Positions 8,301-17,774 of a stretch of DNA of 64,000 bases are shown here, in pieces. The stretch is taken from the NCBI GenBank assembly GCA_963807235.1, contig CAWEBF010000012.1:168250-232249 (forward strand), in the 5' to 3' direction. Position numbers and translations under genes: made by a program. The first letter of the stretch is position 1. Each line of letters opens with the position of its first letter. Source of the DNA: CAWEBF01 sp963807235 (GTDB lineage: Bacteria; Acidobacteriota; Vicinamibacteria; Vicinamibacterales; UBA2999). Under the pieces are notes generated by a model. It had not been told where the DNA came from and searched no databases. It worked only from the letters and a program-made list of their open reading frames with translations.

Positions 8301-8445
8301 TGCGCTGGGCTTCCCCATCCACATCGACTGGTCGTGGAAAACCCTGTTCAGCAGGGACTGGGAAGACCTGAAGTTCGCAGCCGTGGGTGGCAGCCATGAG
8401 TTCCGCAGGGCGCAGCTCACGTTCTGGATGGGATACGATTTCTAA
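5344..8445 (+). CDS. secreted gluzincin-like peptidase / TolB propeller / outer-membrane barrel fusion
   Basis: A 1033-residue protein with signal peptide (about 1-28, ending VAAQ). Residues about 45-290 form a peptidase-MA-like domain with H146-E-L-T-H150 and a third ligand candidate E172 (WVNEGLSDY), as in gluzincin zinc peptidases. Residues about 320-620 contain WD40/PD40 TolB-type repeats (SPDGKKVVFSA, SPDGRFIVYMA). The C-terminal 400 residues alternate as in a BamA/TamA-like beta-barrel (FFNAELRFPL, MLTPLGVMGGIRGVFFANMG) and end in Phe. The protein should therefore sit in the outer membrane with its peptidase and propeller in the periplasm. AAGGAG lies 7 bp before the ATG. Confidence 0.85.
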   Translation: MRNRTWCGALLSAAALAAVVSATPVAAQTPYIPYFGKNQVRYDNFQWMTYETEHFVIYFYPEIRPHLERMAGYAESAYQAISSDLKHDLAEKVPLILFQTSSEFQQQNVIPGAAQEGVGAFAEPIRKRIVMPMDEPPDLLYRLMVHELTHQFEFDIIPTSLMRRNVPLWVNEGLSDYMTGIWRPTDLMMVRDAAIADNVPKMSEMDDYGNFGSPRMVYNLGHAVFEFIESRWGKEGLRQYLFALRKSVIGGGENAYQEAFKIEPEEFDQQFDKYLKDRFKPFRDKERPADYGRNLAPNPEKTSFSNALTAEPAPSGDLLAIVTGNRNDGEADIVLVSAKDGSIIRNLTKGFDQKYGFEFIVTPGGRWNTVPWLSWAQGDQLAYFVRTEKSRTLILQNVLTRDIEERYEMRTLDEPESPDVSPDGKKVVFSALEGGTGDIFVIDLTTREITNLTKDAFSDAGPTWSPDGRFIVYMARISGNEKLFRLDIDSGRKTQLTFGTHDDAAAQFLDADTLVFPSTATNPSQPVDPDVARNGNIYNIWTLSLKTGELRQFTDTIGGNTSAVVMPRGPQGSQLAFIGYYKGNYELHALERRDPIITAASSDFGSPGGIIDFQAPLAHTLMADKIKRKGKFEKMFVDGRPPVAVGVTSGGDLFGGTAVTFSDVLGDQQFNMFAASVSQYRTFSLSYLNLERRFNYALQGYSQTQFFYGQLEGVFYDPSFSGIIDRDFAVATRTMRGGTAFGIWPISRYRRVEVFGGLMQYNESFNDPGLEAESERFQDENFGQSIFRNGTFVPFGVTFVQETTVFREFGPLSGNTVRVSYENAPKIGNTLQRQTIDTDARFYQRIGGSGLLALRAKVFKSWGEAPDFLYFGGNSEMRGYDYLSFLGSESAFFNAELRFPLIHAMLTPLGVMGGIRGVFFANMGGGSFEGQPFQWWTNKTELYTPIIGFRQTSLITQEPIYGPPTPVSGLRLVDARASYGVGLETFALGFPIHIDWSWKTLFSRDWEDLKFAAVGGSHEFRRAQLTFWMGYDF

Positions 8446-8446
8446 C

Positions 8447-8477
8447 GGCTCCAGGCTTCGGGCTTCAGGCTTCAGGC
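8447..8477. repeat. heptamer tract, GGCTYCN type
   Basis: GGCTCCA, GGCTTCG, GGCTTCA, GGCTTCA, GGC, starting within a few bases of the 1033-residue gene's stop codon and directly before a terminator hairpin. Confidence 0.87.
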
Positions 8478-8480
8478 ATG

Positions 8481-8508
8481 AACGGGCCGGATTCACATCC
8501 GGCCCGTT
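8481..8508. terminator. bidirectional hairpin terminator
   Basis: A perfect 11-bp stem, AACGGGCCGGA with its complement and a 6-nt loop, between two convergent genes. It is followed on the plus strand by TTGTGTGT. It could stop transcription from both sides. Confidence 0.75.
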
Positions 8509-8542
8509 GTGTGTACAGCCCCGGACCCCGGGTTGAAACCGC

Positions 8543-10058
8543 TCAGGGCGAGGTGCCGGCGGCGCTGAGGCGCAGCTCGCTGCGCGCCAGGTCGAACGAC
8601 ACGCGCCGGTCGGCCAGGAACATATGGCCGACGATGCCTCCGATCTGGAACCCGAGCAGCACGCTGGGCGAGCGGAGATCCAGGACTGCCACGCCGATCC
8701 GCCGGTAGGCGATCGAGGCCACGTCCAGGTCCACGCCAGGCAAGAGGAACGCCGACTCGTCCAGGCCCTCGAGGCCCTGGACACGCAACGGGATCCGGCG
8801 GGCCGGGCGTAGATCCAGCATGGCCGCCACGTCCGCGTTGAGCGAGATCACTTCGCCGCCGGTGTCCACGATGAAGGCCGCTGGACGCGCGCCGTTCAAC
8901 GTGCCGCGCACGAGCGGAAGCCGGTGCACACGCATCGGCAGGACCAGATCGGCCGCATCCGCCGGGATCGCGTGGCCGAGCAGCACCCGCTTCACCCGGT
9001 AGTCCACGACCACCGAGAGTCCGAGCGCCAGCGGCGAGAGCGTCTGGCTTTGCCAGCGCGGGGCGCCGCCCGGGGCCGGTGCCCGCACCGACACTGGTAC
9101 GTTGCGAAACCGGACGCCACCGACGTCGAGCGTGTCCAGGCGCGCCAGCCCTACGCGCCGCCACGCGGCGCTCCCCACCCCCGCCGCCAGCGTGGATCCA
9201 AGCAGCCTGACACCGGTGCGAGCCGCGAGTTCCGGGGTAATGGCCGTGCGTTCCGCGCCGGTATCGAGAACGAAGTCCACGGGCGTCCCGTTCACGTGCC
9301 CCTGCACCACCACCTTCTTGCTGACCAGTTTGAACGGCATCGTCACGAGCCTCGCCGATGCCGCTCACCTCCGCGGGGCGGCGTCCCTCGAATGCCCTGA
9401 GGAACTGCGCTCGCGCCCGCGCCGTCCCGATGCCCAGGTGCTCGGCTGCCGGGAGCCGGCTCGCGTACACCTCGTAGGCCACGGCCGCTTCGCCATAGCG
9501 TCCCAGCCGCTCGAGGATGGAGCCGGCGACGGCCTGCAGTTCCGCGTCGTCGGGAGCGGCCTCGAGTCCCAGCCGTGCCTGACTGAGGGCGTCGTCGATT
9601 CGCCCGCGCGACGCCAGCGCTCGCGCCAGGCCGCGACGGGCATCAGCGACCATGCCACCGCCGGCGTCCAGTGCGGCCTGGTAGGAGGACTCGGCTTCGT
9701 CGAAAAGGCCACTGGCCCACAGCGCGTCGCCGTGCAGGGCCAGCGCCTCGGCGTCGCGTGGGGCCTCGGCCACCATGGGCTCGGCGTCGCGGCGCGCCGT
9801 GGCGAACTCCGCGGTGCGCAGCGCCGTCCGGACACGCCATCGCCTGGCGGCTGTCGCGACGATGGCATCGCTGCCGCTGGCCGCTCGCTCGAACGCGACG
9901 AGGGCCTCGCTGTACTTGGCTTGTGCGAAGAGGTCGCGCCCCCGCGACAGCGCGGCCGCCTGGACCGGCGGCGGATCGGACGGCGACTGCGCGCCAGCCG
10001 ACAGGGCCCACGCCGCTCCCAGGGCGCCGATGAGGAGTCGACCGAGCAACGTGCCCAT
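8543..10058 (-). CDS. secreted TPR-retropepsin-like protein (one frameshift)
   Basis: The N-terminal part (10058 down to about 9350) has a signal peptide (ALSAGAQ) and several TPR repeats. The C-terminal part (about 9346 to 8543) carries two retropepsin-like DTG motifs, FVLDTGAERTAI and FIVDTGGEVISL, as in a single-chain aspartyl protease. The halves are in different frames. The intact neighbour at 10081 has the same domains in one frame, so these are one gene with an extra base near 9350 (removal gives GELVTMPFKLV). It is a tandem duplicate of that neighbour and probably periplasmic. Sequencing error is more likely than inactivation. Confidence 0.8.
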
Positions 10059-10080
10059 GGACGGGCCGAAGGATGGCTGT

Positions 10081-11589
10081 CTAGAATTTCTCGAGCCGGA
10101 GCTCGCTGCGGTTCAGGTCCATCGCGACGCGGTATCCCGACAGGAACTTGTGGCCGACGATGCCGCCGACCTGGAATCCCAGCAGCACGCTCGGCGCCCG
10201 CAGGTTCAGGACCACCAGCGGAAAGTTCCGGTACTCGATGCGGTCGAAGTCCAGATCGTTGCCCGGCAGCAGGAAGGCTTCCCGATCCCAGCCCGACGTG
10301 CCCCAGACGCGAAGCGGAATCTTCCGGTAGGCGGACGCCGCCAGGGCGCTGGCGGTGTCGGCGCTGATGGAAATCACCTCGCCGCCGGTGTCCACCACGA
10401 AGTAGGTCGGATAGTTCGAGTTCACCACGCCGCGAACCATCGCCAGCCGGTGCACACGCATCGGCAGCGTGGTCGTGGGCGTGGCGGGCGGCAGCTCCCG
10501 GCCGATCGTCAGCAGGCGCTTCTGGTAGTCGATCACCATCGACATGCCCAGCGACAGGGGCGAGAAGCTCTCCCCTTCGCGCTTCGGGATGCCGCGCAGC
10601 GCCGGGTTCTTGATCAGCACCGGGAGGTTCCGGACCTGCAGCGTGCCGAAGTCGAGCGACTTCAGCTGCGCCAGCTGCAGCCCCCGCAGCCCCACTTCGC
10701 CGACGCCCGCGCTGAGCGTATAGGCCACGGCCCGAATGCGTTCGCGCTGCGCCGTCTCGCGCGAGATGACCGTCTCCTCGGAGCCGGTGTCCAGCGTGAA
10801 GTCCTGCGAGCGGCCGCCGTTCACGCGGGCCTGGACGATGATCTTGTCCTTCACGAGGCGGAACGGGATCGTGTGCAGCGTCCGGAGGTCCTCTTCATCC
10901 ACGTCCACCGGCTTCATGCCCTCGAAGGACTCGAGGAACTGGACCTGGGCGCGCGCCCAGGCGGCCTTTTCGCTGCGGTCCTTGTTCGGCAGCAGGTTGA
11001 TGTAGTTGGTGTACGCGTTGGCGGCTTCGTCGAAGCGGTTCAGCCGCTCGAAGATGTCGCCGATGGCGGCGTGGATGTCGCCGTCCCGCGGCGAGGCGGC
11101 CGAGGCGGCCTGGGCCTCGTCCAGCGCCTCGGACAGCTTGCTCTGCGTCGCGAGCGAACGGGCCAGGCCGAAACGCGCCCGCGGGTAGCCGGCCGAGAGC
11201 GCAAGGGCCGTCCTGTAGCTTCGATCCGCCTCGTCGAAGAGTCCGGCGGACCACAGCGTGTCGGCCAAGAGCGTCTGCGCTTCGGCGTCGGACGGGGCCT
11301 GCCCCACCAGCTTCTGGGCTTCCTGCCGCGCCAGACCGAACTCGGCGACCTTCAGCGCCGAGCGTACGCGGCCCTTGCGCGCCCTGATGCCCAGCGACGC
11401 GTCGGTCGTCTGCGCGGCCCGGTCGAAGGCCTGCAGCGCCTCGATGTATCTCGTCTCCTCATAGAGGAGCGAGGCCAGCTGGTACTGCAGTTCCGCGTCG
11501 TTCGCGTCGCGCTCGTCGGCCAGCAGGACCAGGGAGCACGCGATGACGGCGGCAGCCACAACCCAGGGAACGCGTGCAGACGTGGGCAT
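10081..11589 (-). CDS. secreted TPR-retropepsin-like aspartyl protease
   Basis: A 502-residue intact paralogue of the preceding gene. Signal peptide-like N-terminus (VVAAAVIACSLVLLA), TPR repeats about 30-225, then two aspartyl-protease half-domains with FTLDTGSEETVI (about 265) and FVVDTGGEVISI (about 405). Two DTG motifs in one chain would supply both catalytic aspartates without dimerisation. The partner's stop and this gene's ATG (11587-11589) show a head-to-tail duplication with a 22-bp gap. Substrate unknown; TPRs suggest protein binding. Whether it cleaves peptides is inference. Confidence 0.85.
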   Translation of the reverse strand: MPTSARVPWVVAAAVIACSLVLLADERDANDAELQYQLASLLYEETRYIEALQAFDRAAQTTDASLGIRARKGRVRSALKVAEFGLARQEAQKLVGQAPSDAEAQTLLADTLWSAGLFDEADRSYRTALALSAGYPRARFGLARSLATQSKLSEALDEAQAASAASPRDGDIHAAIGDIFERLNRFDEAANAYTNYINLLPNKDRSEKAAWARAQVQFLESFEGMKPVDVDEEDLRTLHTIPFRLVKDKIIVQARVNGGRSQDFTLDTGSEETVISRETAQRERIRAVAYTLSAGVGEVGLRGLQLAQLKSLDFGTLQVRNLPVLIKNPALRGIPKREGESFSPLSLGMSMVIDYQKRLLTIGRELPPATPTTTLPMRVHRLAMVRGVVNSNYPTYFVVDTGGEVISISADTASALAASAYRKIPLRVWGTSGWDREAFLLPGNDLDFDRIEYRNFPLVVLNLRAPSVLLGFQVGGIVGHKFLSGYRVAMDLNRSELRLEKF

Positions 11590-11630
11590 TACCCGACCCC
11601 TTCACCCCGCGGTGAGCAAGACGCTAACGG

Positions 11631-11891
11631 CTACTTCTGGAAGTACTTCGCGTTGACGGGTATGAAGCTCTTCCACTTTTCCGGCGTCTCGTCGAGCGCG
11701 AAGATGGCTTCGACGGGGCAAGCCGGAACGCACGCGCCGCAATCGATGCATTCGTCCGGATGGATATACAACATCTCGGCCGACTGGAACTCGGGTTCAT
11801 CCTTCCGCGGGTGAATGCAATCGACCGGGCAGACATCGACACACGCCGAATCCTTGGTGCCGATGCACGGTTCACAGATGATATAGGCCAC
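11631..11891 (-). CDS. ferredoxin family protein, two-cluster type
   Basis: An 86-residue bacterial ferredoxin starting at GTG 11889-11891, chosen because GGAGGAG lies just upstream. It has two cysteine motifs: CEPCIGTKDSACVDVCPVDC and CIDCGACVPACP. This layout fits the 7Fe/8Fe ferredoxins ([3Fe-4S]/[4Fe-4S] or two [4Fe-4S]), soluble low-potential electron carriers. It stands alone between the protease pair and a divergent sensor kinase, so its redox partner is not evident here. Confidence 0.9.
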   Translation of the reverse strand: MAYIICEPCIGTKDSACVDVCPVDCIHPRKDEPEFQSAEMLYIHPDECIDCGACVPACPVEAIFALDETPEKWKSFIPVNAKYFQK

Positions 11892-11982
11892 GTAGCGTTC
11901 TTCTCCTCCGACCTTGCTGTGCAGCCCGGAAGTATACCCCGCCCAGGGGTTTGGGCCCATTTTTGGGGATAATCTGAGCACC

Positions 11983-13750
11983 GTGGTCCGGCTGTTCGCG
12001 TCGCTCACGAACCGTATCTTCCTGGCCAGCACCGTCCTGGCCACGCTGTCGCTCGGTTTCGCGTTCGCTTTCGTGAACGCGCGCGTGGCGGCGGAGGTCG
12101 AAGTCGAGTTGCGCCGCGACCTGGCCAAGGCGGGCACGCTCGTCGATCAGCGCCGTGCCGCGATCTCGGACACCTTCTCGACGATGGCGCGTCTCATCGC
12201 CGACCTCCCCAAGTTGAAAGCCGCCGTCGAAACCGGCGATCCCCCCACGGTGCAGCCGCTGGCCGACGAGTACCAGAAGGAGATCGACGCCGATCTGCTG
12301 ATACTGACGGCGCCGGACGGAACCGTCCTGGCATCGTCGGGCTACGACGCCACCAACCCGCCCGCCGTCCAGAGTGCCGATGCCCTTGCGACCGTGGAAA
12401 CGCTGCTCCCCCATCCGCGAGGCCTGCTGCAAGTCGTCAGCGTGCCGATCGTGCTCGCAGGCGAACCCGCCGCACTGCTGGGCCGGCTGACCGTCGGGTT
12501 CTTCCTGGACGACCGCCGGGCGGCGCAGCTGAAAGCCGTCACAGGGAGTGAAATCGCCTTCGCCGCCAACGGCCGGGTGCTGTCGGCGTCGCTGCCGCCG
12601 GAGGCGCGGGCGCCCCTGGCGCGGCTGATCGACGCCAGGGACGCCACTGAAGTCGTGCTGGGCGGCGAACGCTACATGATGGTGGCGCGCCCGCTGCAGG
12701 GCTCCCGGGGCGGGGCGCACGCGGAGGAAGGCTCCCCCACGACGTTGATTCTTCACGCGCGTTCCGATCGCGCGCGCTTCCTGGATACGGTTCGCACGGG
12801 TCTCGCCGGCGCCCTGGTGGCCGCGCTCCTGCTCGCCACCGTGCTCAGCTACCTCGTGGCGCGCACGGTGACGCGTCCGTTGTCGGCCGTGACCTCGGCC
12901 ATGCGCGAGGTGGCGGCCACCGGCGACCTGACGCACCGCGTCGCGGTGCCGGAGCGCGTGTGGGCGGATGAGGACGCACGGCTGCTGGGGAGCGCTTTCA
13001 ACACCCTGACTGAATCGATTGGCTCCTTCCAGCGCCAGGAGGCTCAGCGCGAGCGGCTGTCGTCGCTGGGACGGCTGTCCACCGTGGTGGCGCACGAGAT
13101 CCGCAATCCGCTGATGATCATCCGCGCCTCGCTGGGCGCGCTTCGCGCCTCGGCGTCGAGCGACGAGGCGCGCGAAGCCGTGTCGGACATCGACGAGGAA
13201 ACACATCGGCTGAACCGGCTGGTCACCGAGGTCCTGGACTTCGCCAAGCCGGTGCGGTTCGACATGGCCGAGGCCAGCCTGAACGAGGTGTGCCACGACT
13301 CGGCGGCCGCGGCGTGGGCCGGGGCCGCGCCTCACGGAGTCGCCCTCGACCTCGATCCGGCGCTGCCCCCGATCGATGACCGACGCCGAACGGCTGCGAA
13401 CCGCGCTCATCAACATCCTGGGGAACGCCCGTCATGCGGTCGAGGCGTCCGCGAGTGGCAGCGACACGCCGCCCGACGGCGGCCCGCATGTGGTTGTGAA
13501 AACGGTCCGCTCGGGCGAACGCGCCCTGATCACGATCTCCGACGACGGCGTGGGCATCGGTGAAGACGAGCTCCAGCACATCTTCGACCCGTACTTCACG
13601 ACGCGCCGGGCCGGCACGGGTCTCGGTCTCCCCATTGCCAAGAACATCATCGAGGGCCTTGGCGGCAGCATCGTAGTGCGCAGCCAGCGCCACGTCGGCA
13701 CGAACGTGCGCATCGACCTGCCCCTGCGGGCGGCGGGAAGCGCCGCATGA
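11983..13750 (+). CDS. membrane sensor histidine kinase (one frameshift)
   Basis: Start GTG at 11983. Transmembrane helix (about 7-26), periplasmic double-CACHE/sensor region, second helix (about 268-290), HAMP linker (RTVTRPLSAVTSAMREV), then the dimerisation box with the phospho-accepting His in VVAHEIRNPLM. The ATP-binding part (NILGNARHAVEA, DDGVGIGEDEL, GTGLGLPIAKNI) is in another frame from about 13376 on. Deleting one base near 13375 joins the two. The stop overlaps the ATG of the response regulator (ATGA at 13747-13750), so the pair is one operon and very likely cognate. Confidence 0.87.
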
Positions 13751-15114
13751 CAGTGGTTCGCGGGTCGATCCTGCTCGTCGACGACGAAGAGAAGATCCTC
13801 AAGCGGCTGGGCCGTGCCCTCAAGGAGGACGGCCACGACGTGGTGCTCGCCGCGAACGCGCGCGAAGGGATGCGCGGGATGGCGGAGCGCCATTTCGACC
13901 TGGTGGTCGTGGACAACCTGATGCCGGGCATGTCGGGGCTCGACATGGTCCGCGAGGTGATGGCGTCGTCGACGGAAGCCGAGCGGCCGCAGCTGGTGCT
14001 GATGACGGCGCACGGCTCCACCCAGATCGTGCGCGACGCCTTCAAGCTGGGCGTGGAGGACTTCCTCGAGAAGCCGTTCGAGGTGGACGAGCTGCTGGCG
14101 CTGGCGCGCCGCTCGGTGCGCAGCCACCGGCTTCGCACGGAAAAACAGTACCTGATCAGCGAACGCGACGCGGACTTCAACCACTACGGGATCGTGGGCC
14201 GGAGCCGCGTGATGCAGGAGGTGCTGCAGCGCGTGGCCCTGGTGGCCCAGACCAAGAGCACGGTGCTCATCACCGGAGAAACCGGCACCGGCAAGGAAAT
14301 GGTGGCGCGGCTGATCCATCACCAGAGCGCCCAGCGCGAGATGCCGCTCATCAAGGTCAACTGCGCGGCGATCCCCGACACGCTGCTCGAATCCGAGCTC
14401 TTCGGCCACATGCGCGGCGCCTTCACCGGCGCCACGGCCACCAAACGCGGGAAATTCGCCCTCGCCGACGGCGGCTCGATCTTCCTGGACGAGATCGGCA
14501 CGCTCAGCCCGGCGGTGCAGTCGAAGATTCTTCGCGTGCTGCAGGAGCGTGAGTTCGAACCGCTGGGCGCCGAACGCACGCAGACAGTGGACGTGCGGGT
14601 CATCGCCGCGACCAACCGCGACCTGAAGCAGCTGGTCAGCGAGGCCAAGTTCCAGGAAGATCTCTACTACCGGCTGAACGTCATCCCCATCGTGCTCCCG
14701 CCGCTGCGCGAGCGGCCGGAGGACGTGCGCGTGCTGATCGATCACTTCGTGGACAAGCACTGCCAGCGCACCGGCAAGCGCATCGAGCGCGTGGAGGACG
14801 ACGTCGTCGAAGCGCTCCAGCGGTACGGCTGGCCGGGCAACGTACGCGAGCTGGAAAACGCGATCGAGCGCGCGGTCGTGCTCGCGACCGGGCCCTCCAT
14901 CACCGCGGACACGGTGTCGCTGCTCGGCGCCGACGTCGAGCCCACACATGGGCTTGCCGTCGCCGCGCCTCCACCAGAACATCGAGTGGGTCGAGCGCGA
15001 GACGATCCGAAGGGCGCTGGAGCAGTCGGGCGGCGTCAAGAAGGACGCAGCCGAGGCGATGGGCATCAGCCAGCGTGCGCTCAGTTATTACCTGGCCAAG
15101 TACCGAATCGAGTA
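13747..15114 (+). CDS. sigma-54-dependent response regulator (NtrC family, frameshifted C-terminus)
   Basis: Receiver domain (about 7-120) with phospho-acceptor Asp in VVVDNLMPG and Lys in EKPFE. AAA+ domain (about 143-380) with Walker A GETGTGKE, sigma-54 contact loop GAFTGA and Walker B GSIFLDEIG. A Fis-type helix-turn-helix (KKDAAEAMGISQRALSYYL) is reached only after removing one base near 14945, giving a stop at 15112-15114. It activates RNA polymerase carrying sigma-54 when phosphorylated by the adjacent kinase. One candidate sigma-54 promoter occurs in this window, before the PEP-CTERM gene, but no link is shown. Confidence 0.9.
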
Positions 15115-15287
15115 GCCGCCACACTTACCCGGCGCGTCAGCAGCGCTTACCGCGTGTCGTAAGGCACTGCGATGCCTGCACGCGCGCGGACGTGCCGATG
15201 GCGCGGGTTTGTGCCGCGAACGTTACGGGCACCAACTTTGCTACCAGCCTCGTATCCCCATGCGAAGTGTCCCGAAAAGGAGATTCG

Positions 15288-15742
15288 ATGCGCGTGCGAC
15301 TCTTGGGCCTTGGCCTCGCTGCCGTGGTCTTCGCGACTACCGCGGCATGTGACGAGGACCTCTCGACGCTGGCGGGGCCAACGCCGAACCTGACACCGAC
15401 CTTCAGCAGCATCCAGACCGAGATCTTCAACACCACTGATTCGTCCGGGCGGCTGGCCTGCATCAACTGCCACAATCCGGCGGGCCGCGCGTTCACGGCT
15501 GGGCTCGATCTCACGTCGCCGGGCTCCTACGCGCAGCCTGGTCGGCGTGGCCAGCGTGCGAGCGTCCGTCGCTCCGGCGCGTGGCCGCCGGCGATCCGGA
15601 GAACAGCTACATGATTCACAAGCTGGAAGGCCGGCCGGGAATCATCGGCACACGCATGCCGCGCGGCACCGGACCGTTCCTGACCGATGGCCAGATGCAG
15701 ATCATCCGCCGCTGGATCGAGCTCGGCGCGAACAACGATTAG
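15288..15742 (+). CDS. small c-type cytochrome-like lipoprotein (frameshifted)
   Basis: Start ATG 15288 behind AAAAGGAG. Signal sequence ending in a possible lipobox (TTAACDED), then one haem motif C-I-N-C-H-N (CxxCH) near residue 63. The tail (ENSYMIHKLEG, RMPRGTGPFL, IIRRWIELGANND) is typical of short cytochrome c domains with a Met ligand candidate. Two shifts, near 15535 and 15580, must be corrected to join the parts. It is the first of three genes (cytochrome, DUF5777 barrel, cupredoxin) that probably form an extracytoplasmic redox locus. Confidence 0.75.
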
Positions 15743-15750
15743 GAGCTGAC

Positions 15751-16606
15751 ATGTTGCTGAGAGTGTTGTTGCTACTGATCGTCTTCGCGGCGGCATTCGC
15801 TCCGGGCGCGGTGCAGGCGCAGGACGCCGCGGCCCCCGCGGCCGACGCCGCCGCGCAAGCCGACGAAGCGGACGCCGATGCGGACCTCAACCTGTCGCAG
15901 CCCGACTTCGCCGTGATCACGCTGCCCACCACGCTGCGCGTGCCGCGCTTCAAGAGCGCGTTCCGCGTGACGCACCGCTTCACCCGGCCGCTGGGACAGG
16001 GGGACTTCGGGAACCTGGCCGAGGATCTCTTCGGACTCGACTCGGGCGCGCTCATCGGGCTCGAATACCGCTTCGGTCTGGCCCGCGGCTGGCAGGCGGG
16101 CATCTACCGCACGAGCGATCGCACCATCGAGTTCTTCACGCAGTACAACGTGTGGCAGCAGGCCGACCACCCGGTGGGCGTGAGCGTCATCGCGTCGATC
16201 GACGGGACCAACAACTTCAAGGACAGCTACACGCCTGCGCTTGGCGCCGTGATCTCGCGCGAGTTGGGGACCTTCGGCGCGATCTACGTCGAGCCGATCT
16301 GGGCGAACAACTCGAACCCGGATCCCCTCCGAGGTCGTGGACGACAACGACACGTTCATGGTCGGGATTGGCGCCCGCATCCGCGTGCGTCCCACGCTCT
16401 ATCTGGTCGGCGAGGTCATTCCAAGGACTGGCTACACGCCAGGTGTGTCCCACGGCAGCTTCGGCATCGAGAAGCGCCTGGGCGGGCATACCTTCCAGGC
16501 CAATTTTTCCAACGGCGTCGGCACGACAATGGGTCAAATCGCCCGCGGGGGCACTGGAGACGACAATTGGTACCTAGGTTTCAGCATCTCGCGCAAGTTC
16601 TTCTGA
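15751..16606 (+). CDS. DUF5777-type beta-barrel protein (one frameshift)
   Basis: Signal peptide (about 1-22, AVQAQ), an Ala/Asp-rich linker, then alternating strands (FKSAFRVTHRFTRPL, GLEYRFGLARGWQAGIYRTS, NNWYLGF-like end) finishing SISRKFF with the terminal Phe of outer-membrane barrels. I assign DUF5777 from the overall pattern. The frame changes at about 16325, where CCCC read as CCC restores PSEVVDDNDTFMVGIGARI. It begins 8 bp after the cytochrome stop. Probably an outer-membrane partner of the flanking redox lipoproteins. Confidence 0.78.
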
Positions 16607-16981
16607 TCGCAGTGATGGCCTCGGCGTGTCGGTGGCAGCGACGGCGGAGGCTCGTCGACGCCGGCCCCGACGCCAACGCCATCCCCCGGACCGTCCACCA
16701 CTACGAACACGATCACCATCACGTCATCGGGCGCCTCGCCCCGGGACATCACGGTGACGAGAGGATCGCAAGTGACCTTCGTGAACAACGACTCTGGCAT
16801 ACACGACATGGCATCCGATCCGCATCCGGAGCACACAGGCTGCCCGGAAATCACGGTCGGCTTCATGAGCGCCAATCAGAGCCGGACCACCAACAACCTG
16901 AACACGGCCCGCACCTGCACGTACCACGATCACAATCAGCCCTCGACCACGAACCTGCAGGGGACGATCAGGATTCAGTAG
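16567..16981 (+). CDS. cupredoxin-like lipoprotein (one frameshift)
   Basis: Likely start TTG 16567 (GGAG 7 bp upstream), overlapping the barrel gene by 40 bp. Signal peptide to MASAC, then a Gly/Ser/Pro/Thr linker after removing one C near 16623. The domain that follows (ITVTRGSQVTFVNNDSGIHDM, CTYHDH) resembles plastocyanin/cupredoxin folds, with His ligands in GIHDM and YHDH and a Cys at CTYH. Such proteins carry electrons through a type 1 copper site or bind copper. Ligand assignment is tentative. It completes the cytochrome/barrel/cupredoxin trio. Confidence 0.65.
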
Positions 16982-16988
16982 GGAGCCG

Positions 16989-17691
16989 TCACGCGGCGGT
17001 CTCGCCAGGCGCCAATCTCAACACCTGCACGCCGCTCGAGGCCAGCGCGGCCTCGAGCGCGTCGGGTGTGCCGGTCAGCACGGGGAACGTGCCCCAGTGC
17101 ATCGGCACCACCTGCCGGACGCCGAGCCACCGGCACGCCGTGGCGGCCGCATCGGGCCCCATCGTGAACCGGTCGCCGATCGGCAGGAACGCGATCGCCG
17201 GGCGGTGGATTTCGCCGATGAGGCGCATGTCGCCAAAAAGCGCGGTGTCGCCCGCGTAGTACAGCGTCATCCCGTCCTCGAGCCGCAGAACGAACCCCGC
17301 CGGCTCGCCGAGGTACAGCGTCCGCCCGTCCTCCACGATGCTGCTGCTGTGACGCGCCTCGGTCATCGTGATGCGCAGCCCGCGCAGCTCGATCGTGCCG
17401 CCGATGTTCATCGGCTCCAGGCGCTGCAGGCCCTTCCGCCCCAGCCAGTCGCACAACTCGAAGCCGGCCACGACCGCGGCGCCCGAGTCGCGTGCGCGCG
17501 GCAACCGCATCAGCCACATGGTCGGCGTGCCCGTGCGAGACGAGGATCAGGTCGGCGGGCGGCGGCTTCTTCAGTGCGGCAGGACAAGCCGGGTTGCCGG
17601 CGAACCACGGGTCGAACAGCACGCGCACCCCGCCCGGCGTGCGGATCAGGAACGTCGAGTGGCCATACCACGTGATGGCGAGAGGGGACAC
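16989..17691 (-). CDS. metal-dependent hydrolase, UPF0173/MBL fold (one frameshift)
   Basis: GTG start at 17689-17691. The N-terminal frame carries WYGHSTFLI and the metal motif SHGHADH (HxHxDH). After a shift near 17515 the second frame gives GFELCDWLGRKG, MTEARHSSS, YYAGDTALFGDM (third metal ligand Asp) and MHWGTF (final His). Order and spacing match the UPF0173 branch of the metallo-beta-lactamase superfamily, of unknown substrate. Removing one base restores a product of about 233 residues, normal for the family. Cytoplasmic; divergent from lipA. Confidence 0.82.
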
Positions 17692-17706
17692 GTGCGGAAT
17701 TGTATC

Positions 17707-17761
17707 GGTCTCCAGTCTCCAGTCTCCGGTCTACAGTTCTGCCCCGGGAGCCGGGAGCCGG
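17707..17761. repeat. two heptamer tracts (NGTCTCC and GGGAGCC)
   Basis: 17707-17737 reads GGTCTCC, AGTCTCC, AGTCTCC, GGTCTAC; 17746-17761 reads GGGAGCC, GGGAGCC, GG. Both have period 7. They fill the short divergent gap between the UPF0173 hydrolase and lipA, where promoters would be expected. Confidence 0.83.
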
Positions 17762-17774
17762 TAAACTATTACGA

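Noticed and set aside
15155..15240. Sigma-54-like sites (GGCAC near 15164, TGGCG near 15198) upstream of the cytochrome gene
   Set aside because: GG-to-GC spacing is not 10 bp in either case.
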